A program made the translations under genes and the position numbers. From Muribaculaceae bacterium (GTDB lineage: Bacteria > Bacteroidota > Bacteroidia > Bacteroidales > Muribaculaceae): 9,172 nt of DNA. The first letter of the stretch is position 1, and every line of letters begins with the position of its first letter. Below are positions 1 through 7,006 of the stretch, piece by piece. The notes beneath the pieces were generated by a model. That model was not told the DNA's origin. It did no database searches and saw nothing but the letters and a program-made list of their open reading frames with translations. The stretch lies in the NCBI GenBank assembly GCA_017962285.1, contig JAGCVR010000107.1:1-9172 (forward strand), in the 5' to 3' direction.

Positions 1-26
1 ACAAAAATAGAAAACACCGTTTCATT

Positions 27-473
27 ATGAAAAAACATTACATATATCTTGCTTGCGGCATTCTTTTCACGTTGCTGTTCATCATCTTCAAGGTCAACAT
101 CTACGAGCACATTTATTTCGCTCAAGGTTTCAGCGACCAGTTCTTCAACCTGGGGCTCTACAACACCGTGGCGCTCATCACCGCCGCAACGGCATGGCTC
201 GGAGCAGCCGTTTACTACTATGTCATCAATTCGGTGAAATTCGACCGCTGGTACAACTGGCTTACCATGCTTGTGATAGTCACACTGCTGGCTCCGATAC
301 TCTGCTTCTGGCTCAACGACTACGTCTTTGCCCAGAACGGACTGATGTATATCACCGAATCCATCAATTTCGAATTGGTGAATCTGGCGGTTACAGCAGC
401 ACTGTTTGTGGTGGCATCGTTCTCAATCCGATGGTGGAGCAGCAACTGCCGCCACACCCCTATCCCCCAGTGA
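27..473 (+). CDS. Small four-helix integral membrane protein, unknown function
   Basis: This 148-residue protein is not one I recognise. Four hydrophobic segments are visible at about residues 5-23, 44-66, 77-97 and 116-137, separated by short loops rich in Tyr, Trp and Asn, so it should be a polytopic inner-membrane protein with both ends on the same side; the Lys-Lys at residues 2-3 and the Arg/Lys near 71-74 and 135-142 favour a cytoplasmic N-terminus. No catalytic motif, cysteine pair or signal peptidase site stands out. The start at the first ATG leaves only 26 bases of window upstream, so it could belong to an operon that begins outside. It lies 75 bases before a tubulin-like gene on the same strand, and its membrane location would suit an anchor or channel component of that system, but this is inference. 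A probable promoter in the gap means it need not share all transcripts with the downstream genes. Confidence 0.85.
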   Translation: MKKHYIYLACGILFTLLFIIFKVNIYEHIYFAQGFSDQFFNLGLYNTVALITAATAWLGAAVYYYVINSVKFDRWYNWLTMLVIVTLLAPILCFWLNDYVFAQNGLMYITESINFELVNLAVTAALFVVASFSIRWWSSNCRHTPIPQ

Positions 474-482
474 TTAAGGAAG

Positions 483-513
483 TTGGAAATTCATGATTAA
501 AGTTATAGTTTAG
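483..513 (+). promoter_or_regulatory. Possible Bacteroidota-type promoter for the tubulin-like gene
   Basis: A TTG at 483-485 is followed after 20 bases by TAGTTTAG at 506-513, which matches the Bacteroidota -7 consensus TAnnTTTG at all fixed positions except one (A instead of T at 512). The element ends 35 bases before the ATG of the tubulin-like gene, a sensible distance for a transcription start. The spacing equals that of the promoter candidate before the M6 protease gene in this window. It was found by eye; in A/T-rich gaps such matches occur by chance. Confidence 0.4.
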
Positions 514-548
514 ACTGACATCGATATAAAACCAAATAACAATAGCTT

Positions 549-2075
549 ATGAGACTGTTTATTTTCGCAATAGGTGGAACTGGTTCACGGGTTTTGAAAT
601 CGCTCGTAATGCTCTCGGCTGCAGGTGTTAAACCGCTCAACGAGAATGGCGAACCCATGACCGACTTTGAAATAGTGCCGGTGATTATCGACCCGCACAA
701 ATCGTGCGCCGACCTCAAACGCACCGAAACACTGCTCAACGCATACTGCCAGCTTCGCCGACAGATTCACGGCGACAAAGTGAATGCCGAGGGGTTCTTC
801 GCCACAAAAATAGAGAAACTGCACGACCTGGCGGGCGCTTCAACGCGAACCATCGACGACTCGTTCGTGATGAACCTCAATGCGGTGGAACACCACAAGT
901 TCCGCGACTTCATCGGATACGACACCATGAACCAGCCCAATCAGGCGCTGACATCGCTCCTCTTTGCCGACTATCAGCTCGAGAACAAAATGAGCATCGG
1001 TTTCGTGGGCTCACCCAATATAGGTTCAGTTGCCCTCAACGAGATTAAGGACAGCGAGGAGTTTAAGGCTTTCGCCAACGTCTTCACCGCAGGCGACCGC
1101 ATCTTCTTCATCAGTTCCATTTTCGGAGGCACGGGAGCGGCAGGTTTCCCCATTATGGTAAAGAATATCCGTCAGGCACAGAACTCGCAGCTCAACAACA
1201 AGGAAGTGCTCCGCCGCGCACCCATCGGCGGACTTACCATGCTGCCCTACTTTGCCATCGACAAAAGCCACGATGCCGGCGACCAGCGCATCAACACCGC
1301 CGATTTCATCATCAAGACACAATCGGCTCTTGAATACTACGACAACACGCTCACCGGCTCTGGCGAAAGCAGCGTGAACGCCATCTTCTACCTTGGCGAC
1401 AAGCATCTTTCCCGACCCTATGAGTATGACCCGGGCGACAAACGCGACCAGAAAGACCCTGCGAATTTCATAGAACTCATCGGGGCGCTCGCTCCAATCA
1501 AGTTCGCCTCGATGGCCGAAAGTGAACTCTCCGACTTCAACGGACTGCCTCTGCCCACCAAGGCTTTTGAATACGGAATGGACAAAGACACCGCCGAAGT
1601 GGATTTCTTCGCACTGGGGAAACACACGCGGGCGCTCATCGCAAACAACTTCACAAGGCTGCATTTGTTCATGCTCTATCTCCAGACCGGCTTTGAATCC
1701 TGTCTGGGACAAGGCTACACCGAAGACCGTCCACGCATTACTCGCGCTTTCCTCAGTTCGCAGTTCTACAGGACGCTGACCACGGTGTTCTTCAACTCCT
1801 ATGCCGAGTGGCTCACCGAAATGCTTCAGAACCAACGCAGCGTCCATTTCTTCAACGTGGGTTCGAAAGACATGGCAAATGTCATCTTCAACGTCAAGAC
1901 ACGTAAAACCTTCTTTGGCAGCAAGAGCGTTAACTCCGACACATTCAAGGCAGAACTGAACCGCATCAGCCGCACCACACAGTTCACCGACGACAACGTG
2001 GCGCACAAACTGATGAAACTTTTCTACGAGGCATCGGGGAAAATCATCCACGACCGCTACGAAGGATTTGAATAA
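549..2075 (+). CDS. Tubulin/FtsZ-superfamily GTPase-like protein
   Basis: This 508-residue protein is a probable nucleotide-binding member of the tubulin/FtsZ superfamily, close in character to the bacterial group annotated as tubulin-like (Pfam Tubulin_2). The N-terminus carries a first glycine-rich loop IGGTGSR at residues 8-14 right after a beta strand, which supports the chosen ATG. The tubulin signature (GGGTGSG in FtsZ) is represented by FGGTGAAGFP at 192-201. Then come a strand ending in MLPYF (about 231-235), a helix beginning NTADF (249) and another strand with YLGDK, the order seen in FtsZ between loops T4 and T6, and an H7-like helix at about 306-318 (NFIELIGALA). The canonical T7 loop (GxxNxDxxD) that completes the GTPase site of the next subunit is not evident after it. 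The C-terminal ~190 residues match nothing I know. There is no signal peptide or membrane helix, so it is cytoplasmic. The next gene, 42 bases on, encodes an actin-fold ATPase. Polymerisation and GTP specificity are inferred from the fold only. It is clearly not the cell-division FtsZ. Confidence 0.85.
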   Translation: MRLFIFAIGGTGSRVLKSLVMLSAAGVKPLNENGEPMTDFEIVPVIIDPHKSCADLKRTETLLNAYCQLRRQIHGDKVNAEGFFATKIEKLHDLAGASTRTIDDSFVMNLNAVEHHKFRDFIGYDTMNQPNQALTSLLFADYQLENKMSIGFVGSPNIGSVALNEIKDSEEFKAFANVFTAGDRIFFISSIFGGTGAAGFPIMVKNIRQAQNSQLNNKEVLRRAPIGGLTMLPYFAIDKSHDAGDQRINTADFIIKTQSALEYYDNTLTGSGESSVNAIFYLGDKHLSRPYEYDPGDKRDQKDPANFIELIGALAPIKFASMAESELSDFNGLPLPTKAFEYGMDKDTAEVDFFALGKHTRALIANNFTRLHLFMLYLQTGFESCLGQGYTEDRPRITRAFLSSQFYRTLTTVFFNSYAEWLTEMLQNQRSVHFFNVGSKDMANVIFNVKTRKTFFGSKSVNSDTFKAELNRISRTTQFTDDNVAHKLMKLFYEASGKIIHDRYEGFE

Positions 2076-2117
2076 CACACTTTTTGAAAAAATTGAAGAG
2101 AACGAAATCACAGAATC

Positions 2118-5100
2118 ATGAGTAACATACTGTCATACAGCAACATGAATGCAAATTCTGGCAACACCGACTGGATACAGACCATGCCCTACACCACCGA
2201 CGACATTGAGCAAATCAAAGACCCGAACGGTGGCTTCAGCGAACACCCTCGCACCGCCATCCCAAGTCCCTTCGCTCAACTCGACCTTGTAAAGAACGCT
2301 TTTGAGCACCTTGCCAACAATGCCCTGCAAGGCACCGCGATGGATTTCAGGCTGGTATCAAACGCCCTGGATGTGGCTCAGCTGTTCTTCGACTTCGAGA
2401 ATCACAAAGATTACCTCAGCATAGTCCGCTGGAACAGAACCGAGCAGCTTGAACGGATGCAGTCGTCGCCACAGCACCAGCTCTACGGCGAGACGCTCGA
2501 ACTCTTCCTCAACAGCGACAAGAAATATAATTTCGAGGGATTCACCGACTGGTACATCCTGATGCTCGGAAGTCAGGTGATTGGCGCCACATCTCCGGCT
2601 TCGTTCACCATTGCCGCACCGGTGCAGTATCAGATCAGCGACATAAAAGTGGAACAGGGCATTTCGCTGTTCTCATCGCCACGCCACCTGTGGCAGCGCG
2701 ATGAGGATTTCGTGTACCACCTGTTCCTGCTGTTCAACGCGTTCCCGCCGCTCAGGCAGAGTGTGAGCAAAGTCTATTCCTATATCTTCATGAACCTGGA
2801 GCACATCCGCCGCAACCGCCCTGCCCTGTTTGCCCGCATAAGCCAGGCCATACCCGACGCTCGCGCATTCAGTGCCGAGGCTGCCGGCAAAATGGAAGAA
2901 CGACTCAACCAGGAGTTTGATCCGTTCAGCGGCGACAACGAGGTAACCATTCTCGGTGCCAGGCTTTATCACAAGCGCATTGCCGATGTCTGCACGCAGG
3001 CCATGCAGAGCGACTTCCAGATTGCGCCCACCATTGAGCAGGACACAAAAGAACTGCCGCTTGTGCTTCGCAGCAATTTCAACGGCAGCGTGGATTCCTA
3101 CCGCTACATCGACAAGATCTGGGACAGCGCCACAGTGGTGCTTTCGGAAGACAAGCCGCTTAACGAGAGGAAACTGCCCGACACCTCGGTGGTGTATCCT
3201 TTCCTGACGACCAACGACTTCCTCAACGAAACGTTGATACGCCTGAGCGCACCTATCGACGGCACACACTTCTTCGACGGAAACATAGTGAGCCGCAGTG
3301 GCGACCACGGGTACCTGCTGCCGCTGAAACCCTTGTTCTTCCGATATTTCAAGGCCGCTGACCTCACAACCCGCATACTGGGACGAAACATAGTGGACAT
3401 CGAAGAAAACAGCGACGGTTCCGTGACAGTAACGCTGCGTATCCCAGTCCGCAAGAAATACATTGAACTGAGCCGCACATATTTTGCCGTGGCAGACCAC
3501 GCATGGACTTTCAGCGAAGAACGCGGCACAGGACGCGTGGTCAATGGGATTATGTCAACTGCCATCTTCCCGTTTACACGCACAAACGATGCCGACGCCT
3601 ACACCGTGATGCTCACCACTATGATGGGCAGCGCCACTCTGCGCTTCTACGCTAACGGCTACGTACAGCAAGGCATCGATGCCCTGGAACAGACCCGCAC
3701 TGCCGAAGCCTATGGCAGCACCTACTACGACGTGAAGGGCTCGTTCGACTTCATACAGGCGCAGGTCAACACTGAACTCGGTTCATTCCAAGGCATCATT
3801 CTGCCATTGTGGAAGCCTTATGTGGAAACAAACAAAGAACTGATCTTCGCTGTCGATTTCGGAACCACAAACAGCCATGTGGAAGTTGCAGAACGCGGAC
3901 ACAACCCCGAGCCGCTCACCTTCCACTATTCCTCCGAGCAGACTCTCATCGCCACCCTGCACAAGCGCGACAGCAACATGCAGTTTGCCGAGCAGTTGCA
4001 GAACATAGAGTTCCTGCCGAGCGAAATCGATTCGCTCTACGGATTCCCGCTCAGGACCACTCTCGCGCGGAACGCCAAGAGCAACACCAACGGAACGGCG
4101 CTGTTCAGCCAGATAAACATACCTTTCCTCTACGAGCGGCAGTATTTTGCCGGATACAACATCACAACCGGCATAAAATGGCGCGGAGAGAAAGAACTGT
4201 CGCAGGCGTTCCTTAGGGAAATCATCCTGCTTATCCGCGCAAAAGTGCTTTTGGAAAACGCTTCGCTTGCACGAACCAGAATAGTGTATTTTTTCCCGGT
4301 GAGCATGAGTGGAGCCGACCGCAACGCATTGCAAAACACATGGGAGACTCTCTATCGCGACTTCATCTCAAGCAACGGCTCCATCACCGACAATCTGCGA
4401 TGCTACCCCGAATCCATAGCTCCGGCTTATTACTATCAGGGAGCTGAAGTGGCGGGCAGCAGTTTCGTCTCGGTTGACATCGGCGGCGGCACAAGCGACA
4501 CCGTCATCTACCAGCCATCGCCCGACCGCATGACAAGCGTGCCGGTGGCAATATCATCGTTCCGGTTTGCCGGGAACGCGATTTTCGGCGATGCCTTCAC
4601 CGACAAGGATGCCGACCGCAACCCGCTGCTCCAGCACTACACCACCTACTTCAAGCGCCTCATCGCCCAGAAGCCGGAACTCTCACATCTGGCAAGCATC
4701 TTGGACAACATCATGCAGGACAAGCGGTCGGAAGACATCAACGCATTCCTGTTCTCGCTCGAGAACGTGGAACAACTCCGTTCACTCCGTGAAATCGACC
4801 GAAGCCTCTACAGCTACAACTCCCTGCTGAAGAACGATTCCCAACGAAAACTGATTTTCATGTATTTCTATGCCGCCATCATCTATTACATCGCAAGTGA
4901 GATGAAACACCGGCACTACGAAATGCCCAAGCAAATCTATTTCAGTGGTACAGGCTCGAAGATTCTCAACATCGTGGGCAATCCCGACCTCGTCACAGAG
5001 TTCACTCAGCAGATTATTGAACGCGTCTTCCAGACCCGTTATTCCGAGAATTTCCAGATAAAGATTGAGCAGCAGGCTCCCAAGCAAATCACCTGCCGTG

Positions 5101-5549
5101 GCGGAATCCGACTTGAGAACAGCCGGCTCGACAACCAGGCCGACACTCAGAACTACACCCCACGCAACATCAACGCCATCAAGTACTGCTACTCGATGAT
5201 GCCCGACGGGAATCTCACTTTCAGCGACGTGAGCGACATTGACATCCGCATGAAACTCGTGGAGAGAGTGCGGGAATTCAATAATTTCTTCACCGAACTG
5301 TGCAGCGATGCCACAATTAAGGATGAATTCGGCATTGAGCCGAGAGTATGGAGCATTTTCACTTCTGTCCTTAACAACGACATCAGCAACTACCTCACTG
5401 CCGGAATCCGCTCATTCCTGCAAAGCCAGAGCTACAACGACACCGATGAGATTCAGGATGTGCCGTTCTTCTACCCCATTACGGGTATTATACGCTACAA
5501 TCTTCTTGCCAACCTGTGCAACAAGAACATCAACAACGAACCTCAATAA
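2118..5549 (+). CDS. Large protein with C-terminal actin/Hsp70-fold ATPase domain
   Basis: This is an 1143-residue cytoplasmic protein with no signal peptide or membrane helix. The C-terminal half has the actin/Hsp70/sugar-kinase ATPase fold motifs in the correct order: phosphate-1 at 576-586 (FAVDFGTTNS, Asp580), phosphate-2 at 785-794 (VDIGGGTSD, Asp787) and an adenosine-type motif at 940-948 (IYFSGTGSK). The connecting strands and helices are present at roughly Hsp70-like spacing. Residues 1 to about 570 form a long extra region that I do not recognise: the first ~300 look largely helical and rich in Phe and Tyr, and about 340-570 look more beta-rich. The total length is roughly twice that of a typical DnaK, and there is no evident Hsp70 substrate-binding domain after the ATPase domain. 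A relationship to the large SrfB-type family is possible but unproven. It follows the tubulin-like gene by 42 bases and precedes two membrane-anchored proteins, suggesting a joint complex. No Shine-Dalgarno is seen; the upstream gap is purine-rich (about 2095-2107). Confidence 0.87.
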   Translation: MSNILSYSNMNANSGNTDWIQTMPYTTDDIEQIKDPNGGFSEHPRTAIPSPFAQLDLVKNAFEHLANNALQGTAMDFRLVSNALDVAQLFFDFENHKDYLSIVRWNRTEQLERMQSSPQHQLYGETLELFLNSDKKYNFEGFTDWYILMLGSQVIGATSPASFTIAAPVQYQISDIKVEQGISLFSSPRHLWQRDEDFVYHLFLLFNAFPPLRQSVSKVYSYIFMNLEHIRRNRPALFARISQAIPDARAFSAEAAGKMEERLNQEFDPFSGDNEVTILGARLYHKRIADVCTQAMQSDFQIAPTIEQDTKELPLVLRSNFNGSVDSYRYIDKIWDSATVVLSEDKPLNERKLPDTSVVYPFLTTNDFLNETLIRLSAPIDGTHFFDGNIVSRSGDHGYLLPLKPLFFRYFKAADLTTRILGRNIVDIEENSDGSVTVTLRIPVRKKYIELSRTYFAVADHAWTFSEERGTGRVVNGIMSTAIFPFTRTNDADAYTVMLTTMMGSATLRFYANGYVQQGIDALEQTRTAEAYGSTYYDVKGSFDFIQAQVNTELGSFQGIILPLWKPYVETNKELIFAVDFGTTNSHVEVAERGHNPEPLTFHYSSEQTLIATLHKRDSNMQFAEQLQNIEFLPSEIDSLYGFPLRTTLARNAKSNTNGTALFSQINIPFLYERQYFAGYNITTGIKWRGEKELSQAFLREIILLIRAKVLLENASLARTRIVYFFPVSMSGADRNALQNTWETLYRDFISSNGSITDNLRCYPESIAPAYYYQGAEVAGSSFVSVDIGGGTSDTVIYQPSPDRMTSVPVAISSFRFAGNAIFGDAFTDKDADRNPLLQHYTTYFKRLIAQKPELSHLASILDNIMQDKRSEDINAFLFSLENVEQLRSLREIDRSLYSYNSLLKNDSQRKLIFMYFYAAIIYYIASEMKHRHYEMPKQIYFSGTGSKILNIVGNPDLVTEFTQQIIERVFQTRYSENFQIKIEQQAPKQITCRGGIRLENSRLDNQADTQNYTPRNINAIKYCYSMMPDGNLTFSDVSDIDIRMKLVERVREFNNFFTELCSDATIKDEFGIEPRVWSIFTSVLNNDISNYLTAGIRSFLQSQSYNDTDEIQDVPFFYPITGIIRYNLLANLCNKNINNEPQ

Positions 5550-5565
5550 TTCATCAGATTATTGA
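5543..5565 (+). other. A/T-rich hairpin overlapping the stop of the ATPase gene
   Basis: A perfect 8-base inverted repeat, TCAATAAT at 5543-5550 and ATTATTGA at 5558-5565, encloses a 7-base loop and spans the TAA stop codon of the actin-fold ATPase gene. It is followed by mixed sequence rather than a T-run, so it does not look like an intrinsic terminator. It could be an RNA-processing or coupling element between the two genes, or chance in A/T-rich sequence; its low G/C content makes it weak. Confidence 0.3.
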
Positions 5566-5580
5566 TTAAGCCCTAAGCAA

Positions 5581-6315
5581 ATGAAACGTCTCTTATTATT
5601 CATCATTCTTTTCGCCGGTCTTGTGGCATCTGCACAAGACACGACAACACAAGTGGCCGTCGCCGACACGGCAATCGCAAAGACTTTGCCGCCGGAACCG
5701 CCCAAGCCCGAAAAACCCGCCGAACCTGCAGGGCACACGGGACATGCCGGGATGTGGATTTTCCTGGGAGGACTTCTGGTTGTTGCTGGAGGCATGATGT
5801 ACCTGCACGGTCATAACTCCAAGAAGATATTAGGGCTGCGCGAAGAAATCGAAGCCTTGAAAGAAACCATGACAAAAAACAACGACATGGTTTCCAAAAG
5901 CATGAAATCGCTCCAGACACAGGTGGAAACGTTGTCGAAGAAACAGGAGGAAATCAGGATTCCCGTCCAGGAAAAAGAGGAGAAGCCTCAGCCACTGACC
6001 CTGTATCTCTCGCGGGCCGACGCAAACGGTGTCTTTTCCCATGCAGCAAAGCAGTTTGAGCCCGGCAACTCGTTTTTTGAGCTCCACACAACCACAGGCA
6101 GCACTGAAGGAACGTTCTCTGTCATTGAAAACCCCAACGTTCACCAGTTGGCGCTGATGATGCCCACAAGCAACATCACCAATGCCTGCCAGGGTCCCGG
6201 CATACACACTTCAGGAGGCAAGACTCGCATCGTTACCGATGCCCCGGGAACTGCCACTCTGCGCGCAGGCAAATGGAACGTAACGACAAAAGCACAGATT
6301 CACTACGAAGCATAA
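5581..6315 (+). CDS. Signal peptide, single-helix, coiled-coil membrane protein
   Basis: This is a 244-residue protein of unrecognised family. It begins with a signal peptide (Lys-Arg, then a hydrophobic core at residues 4-15) and a likely cleavage site after VASA, before Gln19, as is common in Bacteroidota. Residues 19-56 are a short, proline-rich external segment with PEPPKPEKP at 39-47. A strong transmembrane helix follows at about 57-76, then a positively charged stretch (HGHNSKK, Arg87) and a charged coiled coil at about 82-128. The C-terminal domain, about 137-244, looks beta-rich, with YLSRAD at 142-147 and a Gly-rich end. Cleaved signal, one helix and positive charges after the helix together predict that the coiled coil and C-terminal domain face the cytoplasm, where they could contact the tubulin-like or actin-like proteins encoded upstream. 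The ATG lies 31 bases after the ATPase gene and 10 bases separate its end from the next gene, consistent with an operon. The role as a membrane adaptor is inference. Confidence 0.8.
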   Translation: MKRLLLFIILFAGLVASAQDTTTQVAVADTAIAKTLPPEPPKPEKPAEPAGHTGHAGMWIFLGGLLVVAGGMMYLHGHNSKKILGLREEIEALKETMTKNNDMVSKSMKSLQTQVETLSKKQEEIRIPVQEKEEKPQPLTLYLSRADANGVFSHAAKQFEPGNSFFELHTTTGSTEGTFSVIENPNVHQLALMMPTSNITNACQGPGIHTSGGKTRIVTDAPGTATLRAGKWNVTTKAQIHYEA

Positions 6316-6325
6316 TCACGGTGAT

Positions 6326-6925
6326 ATGAGTTATTTATGCCCAAAATGTAACCACCCAATCAACATCAGCGAAGAGAAACTTCGCGCGCTCGGGTACCTC
6401 ACGGTATGTCCGCAGTGCCTGTCGTCGCTGAAAATCATCGGCAACTATGCCTATATACCCACTGAAACTGTCCCTCTCGATGAAACGGAAAGTGCTCAAA
6501 GCACCGATAACGACAAGCGCCATGAGCAGTTTCATCCGCTTCACCAGCAGGCGGTGGATTTCGTTGCTTCGTCCAACGCCATATCCACGCCCATGCTTCA
6601 GGCAAGGTTCGGAATCACGTCAAAGGAAGCGGCAGAACTCATGCAAGACCTGGAACGGAACGGCATCGTGGGACCCTACAACAATGGCGCACCACGCAAG
6701 ATTCTCATTCCGCACAACAAGAACCTCCCGGGATTCGGATGGTTTATGGCAAAAGACGACACCGAAGAGAACACGCAAGCCCCCGACGGCATCGACGACA
6801 GTGTTCCTGAATCGGAAGAAAAACCCAACGGCAAAACTTATGGGTGCACAATCAATCTCACCGGGTGCATGTTCGTGATATTTTTAATAATGACCATCTA
6901 TTTGATTATTAAGTATCTCTCCTGA
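6326..6925 (+). CDS. Tail-anchored zinc-ribbon protein with FtsK-gamma-like winged helix
   Basis: This 199-residue protein has three visible parts. At the N-terminus two CxxC knuckles (Cys5/Cys8 and Cys28/Cys31) form a zinc ribbon of the MJ0042 kind. After an acidic linker, residues about 70-129 match the winged-helix FtsK gamma domain: a helix starting QQAVDFV, then LQARFGIT at 91-98, a second helix with AAELMQDLERNGIVGP to 117, and a wing ending RKILIP. In FtsK this domain binds polar DNA motifs and activates XerD recombinase, but here the recognition helix reads TSKEAAEL (98-105) where FtsK has a conserved Gly-Tyr-Asn-Arg-Ala, so DNA specificity is doubtful. A long acidic linker (144-170) leads to a single hydrophobic helix at about 180-197 at the very C-terminus, giving a tail-anchored protein with its domains in the cytoplasm. 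No FtsK motor is present, so this is not a truncated FtsK. It is the last gene of the tubulin/actin-like block, 10 bases after its neighbour. Confidence 0.85.
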   Translation: MSYLCPKCNHPINISEEKLRALGYLTVCPQCLSSLKIIGNYAYIPTETVPLDETESAQSTDNDKRHEQFHPLHQQAVDFVASSNAISTPMLQARFGITSKEAAELMQDLERNGIVGPYNNGAPRKILIPHNKNLPGFGWFMAKDDTEENTQAPDGIDDSVPESEEKPNGKTYGCTINLTGCMFVIFLIMTIYLIIKYLS

Positions 6926-6926
6926 T

Positions 6927-6957
6927 TTGCTTAAATAAAGTTTTTTATTTATCTTTA
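6927..6957 (+). promoter_or_regulatory. Probable Bacteroidota-type promoter for the M6 protease gene
   Basis: A TTG at 6927-6929, immediately after the stop of the preceding gene, is followed after 20 bases by TATCTTTA at 6950-6957, which matches TAnnTTTG except for the last base. The -7-like element ends about 49 bases before the ATG at 7007, leaving room for a leader. Together with the change in gene content this suggests that the protease is transcribed separately from the cytoskeletal-type block. It was found by eye only. Confidence 0.5.
6932..6951 (+). other. A/T-only inverted repeat between the two transcription units
   Basis: TAAATAAA at 6932-6939 pairs perfectly with TTTATTTA at 6944-6951 across a four-base loop. 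It lies inside the proposed promoter spacer, directly after the end of the five-gene block. It contains no G/C pairs, so as RNA it is too weak to be a convincing terminator; it may simply reflect the A/T-rich promoter. No stronger terminator hairpin is seen in the 81-base gap. Confidence 0.25.
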
Positions 6958-7006
6958 CGAAAATTTGGGAAACCACACAGAAAATTCATCCTAAACTATT
7001 ACCGAA

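Noticed and set aside
494..514. Tiny six-codon frame (ATG to TAG) in the gap before the tubulin-like gene
   Set aside because: Too short to support, with no ribosome-binding signal, and it overlaps the promoter candidate; probably chance.
2081..2099. T-run and A-run around 2081-2092 considered as a terminator between the tubulin-like and ATPase genes
   Set aside because: The only pairing is T with A across a one-base centre with no G/C stem; the 42-base gap is more consistent with an operon.
1026..2111. 361-codon open frame on the minus strand opposite the tubulin-like gene
   Set aside because: Its protein shows no coherent motif, while the + strand frame has clear tubulin-superfamily motifs; long antisense frames are common in G/C-rich codon usage.
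2673..3500. 275-codon minus-strand frame opposite the large ATPase gene
   Set aside because: It is a shadow of the + strand gene, is Cys/His/Val-rich without domain features, and has no promoter or neighbouring gene arrangement to support it.
2118..5549. Interpretation of the large ATPase as an ordinary DnaK/Hsp70 chaperone
   Set aside because: It has about 570 extra N-terminal residues, no evident substrate-binding domain after the ATPase part, and no DnaJ or GrpE neighbour.
6326..6925. Interpretation of the zinc-ribbon/winged-helix gene as a truncated FtsK
   Set aside because: It has its own zinc ribbon and tail anchor and an intact frame, with no trace of the RecA-like motor; the FtsK similarity is confined to the gamma-like domain.
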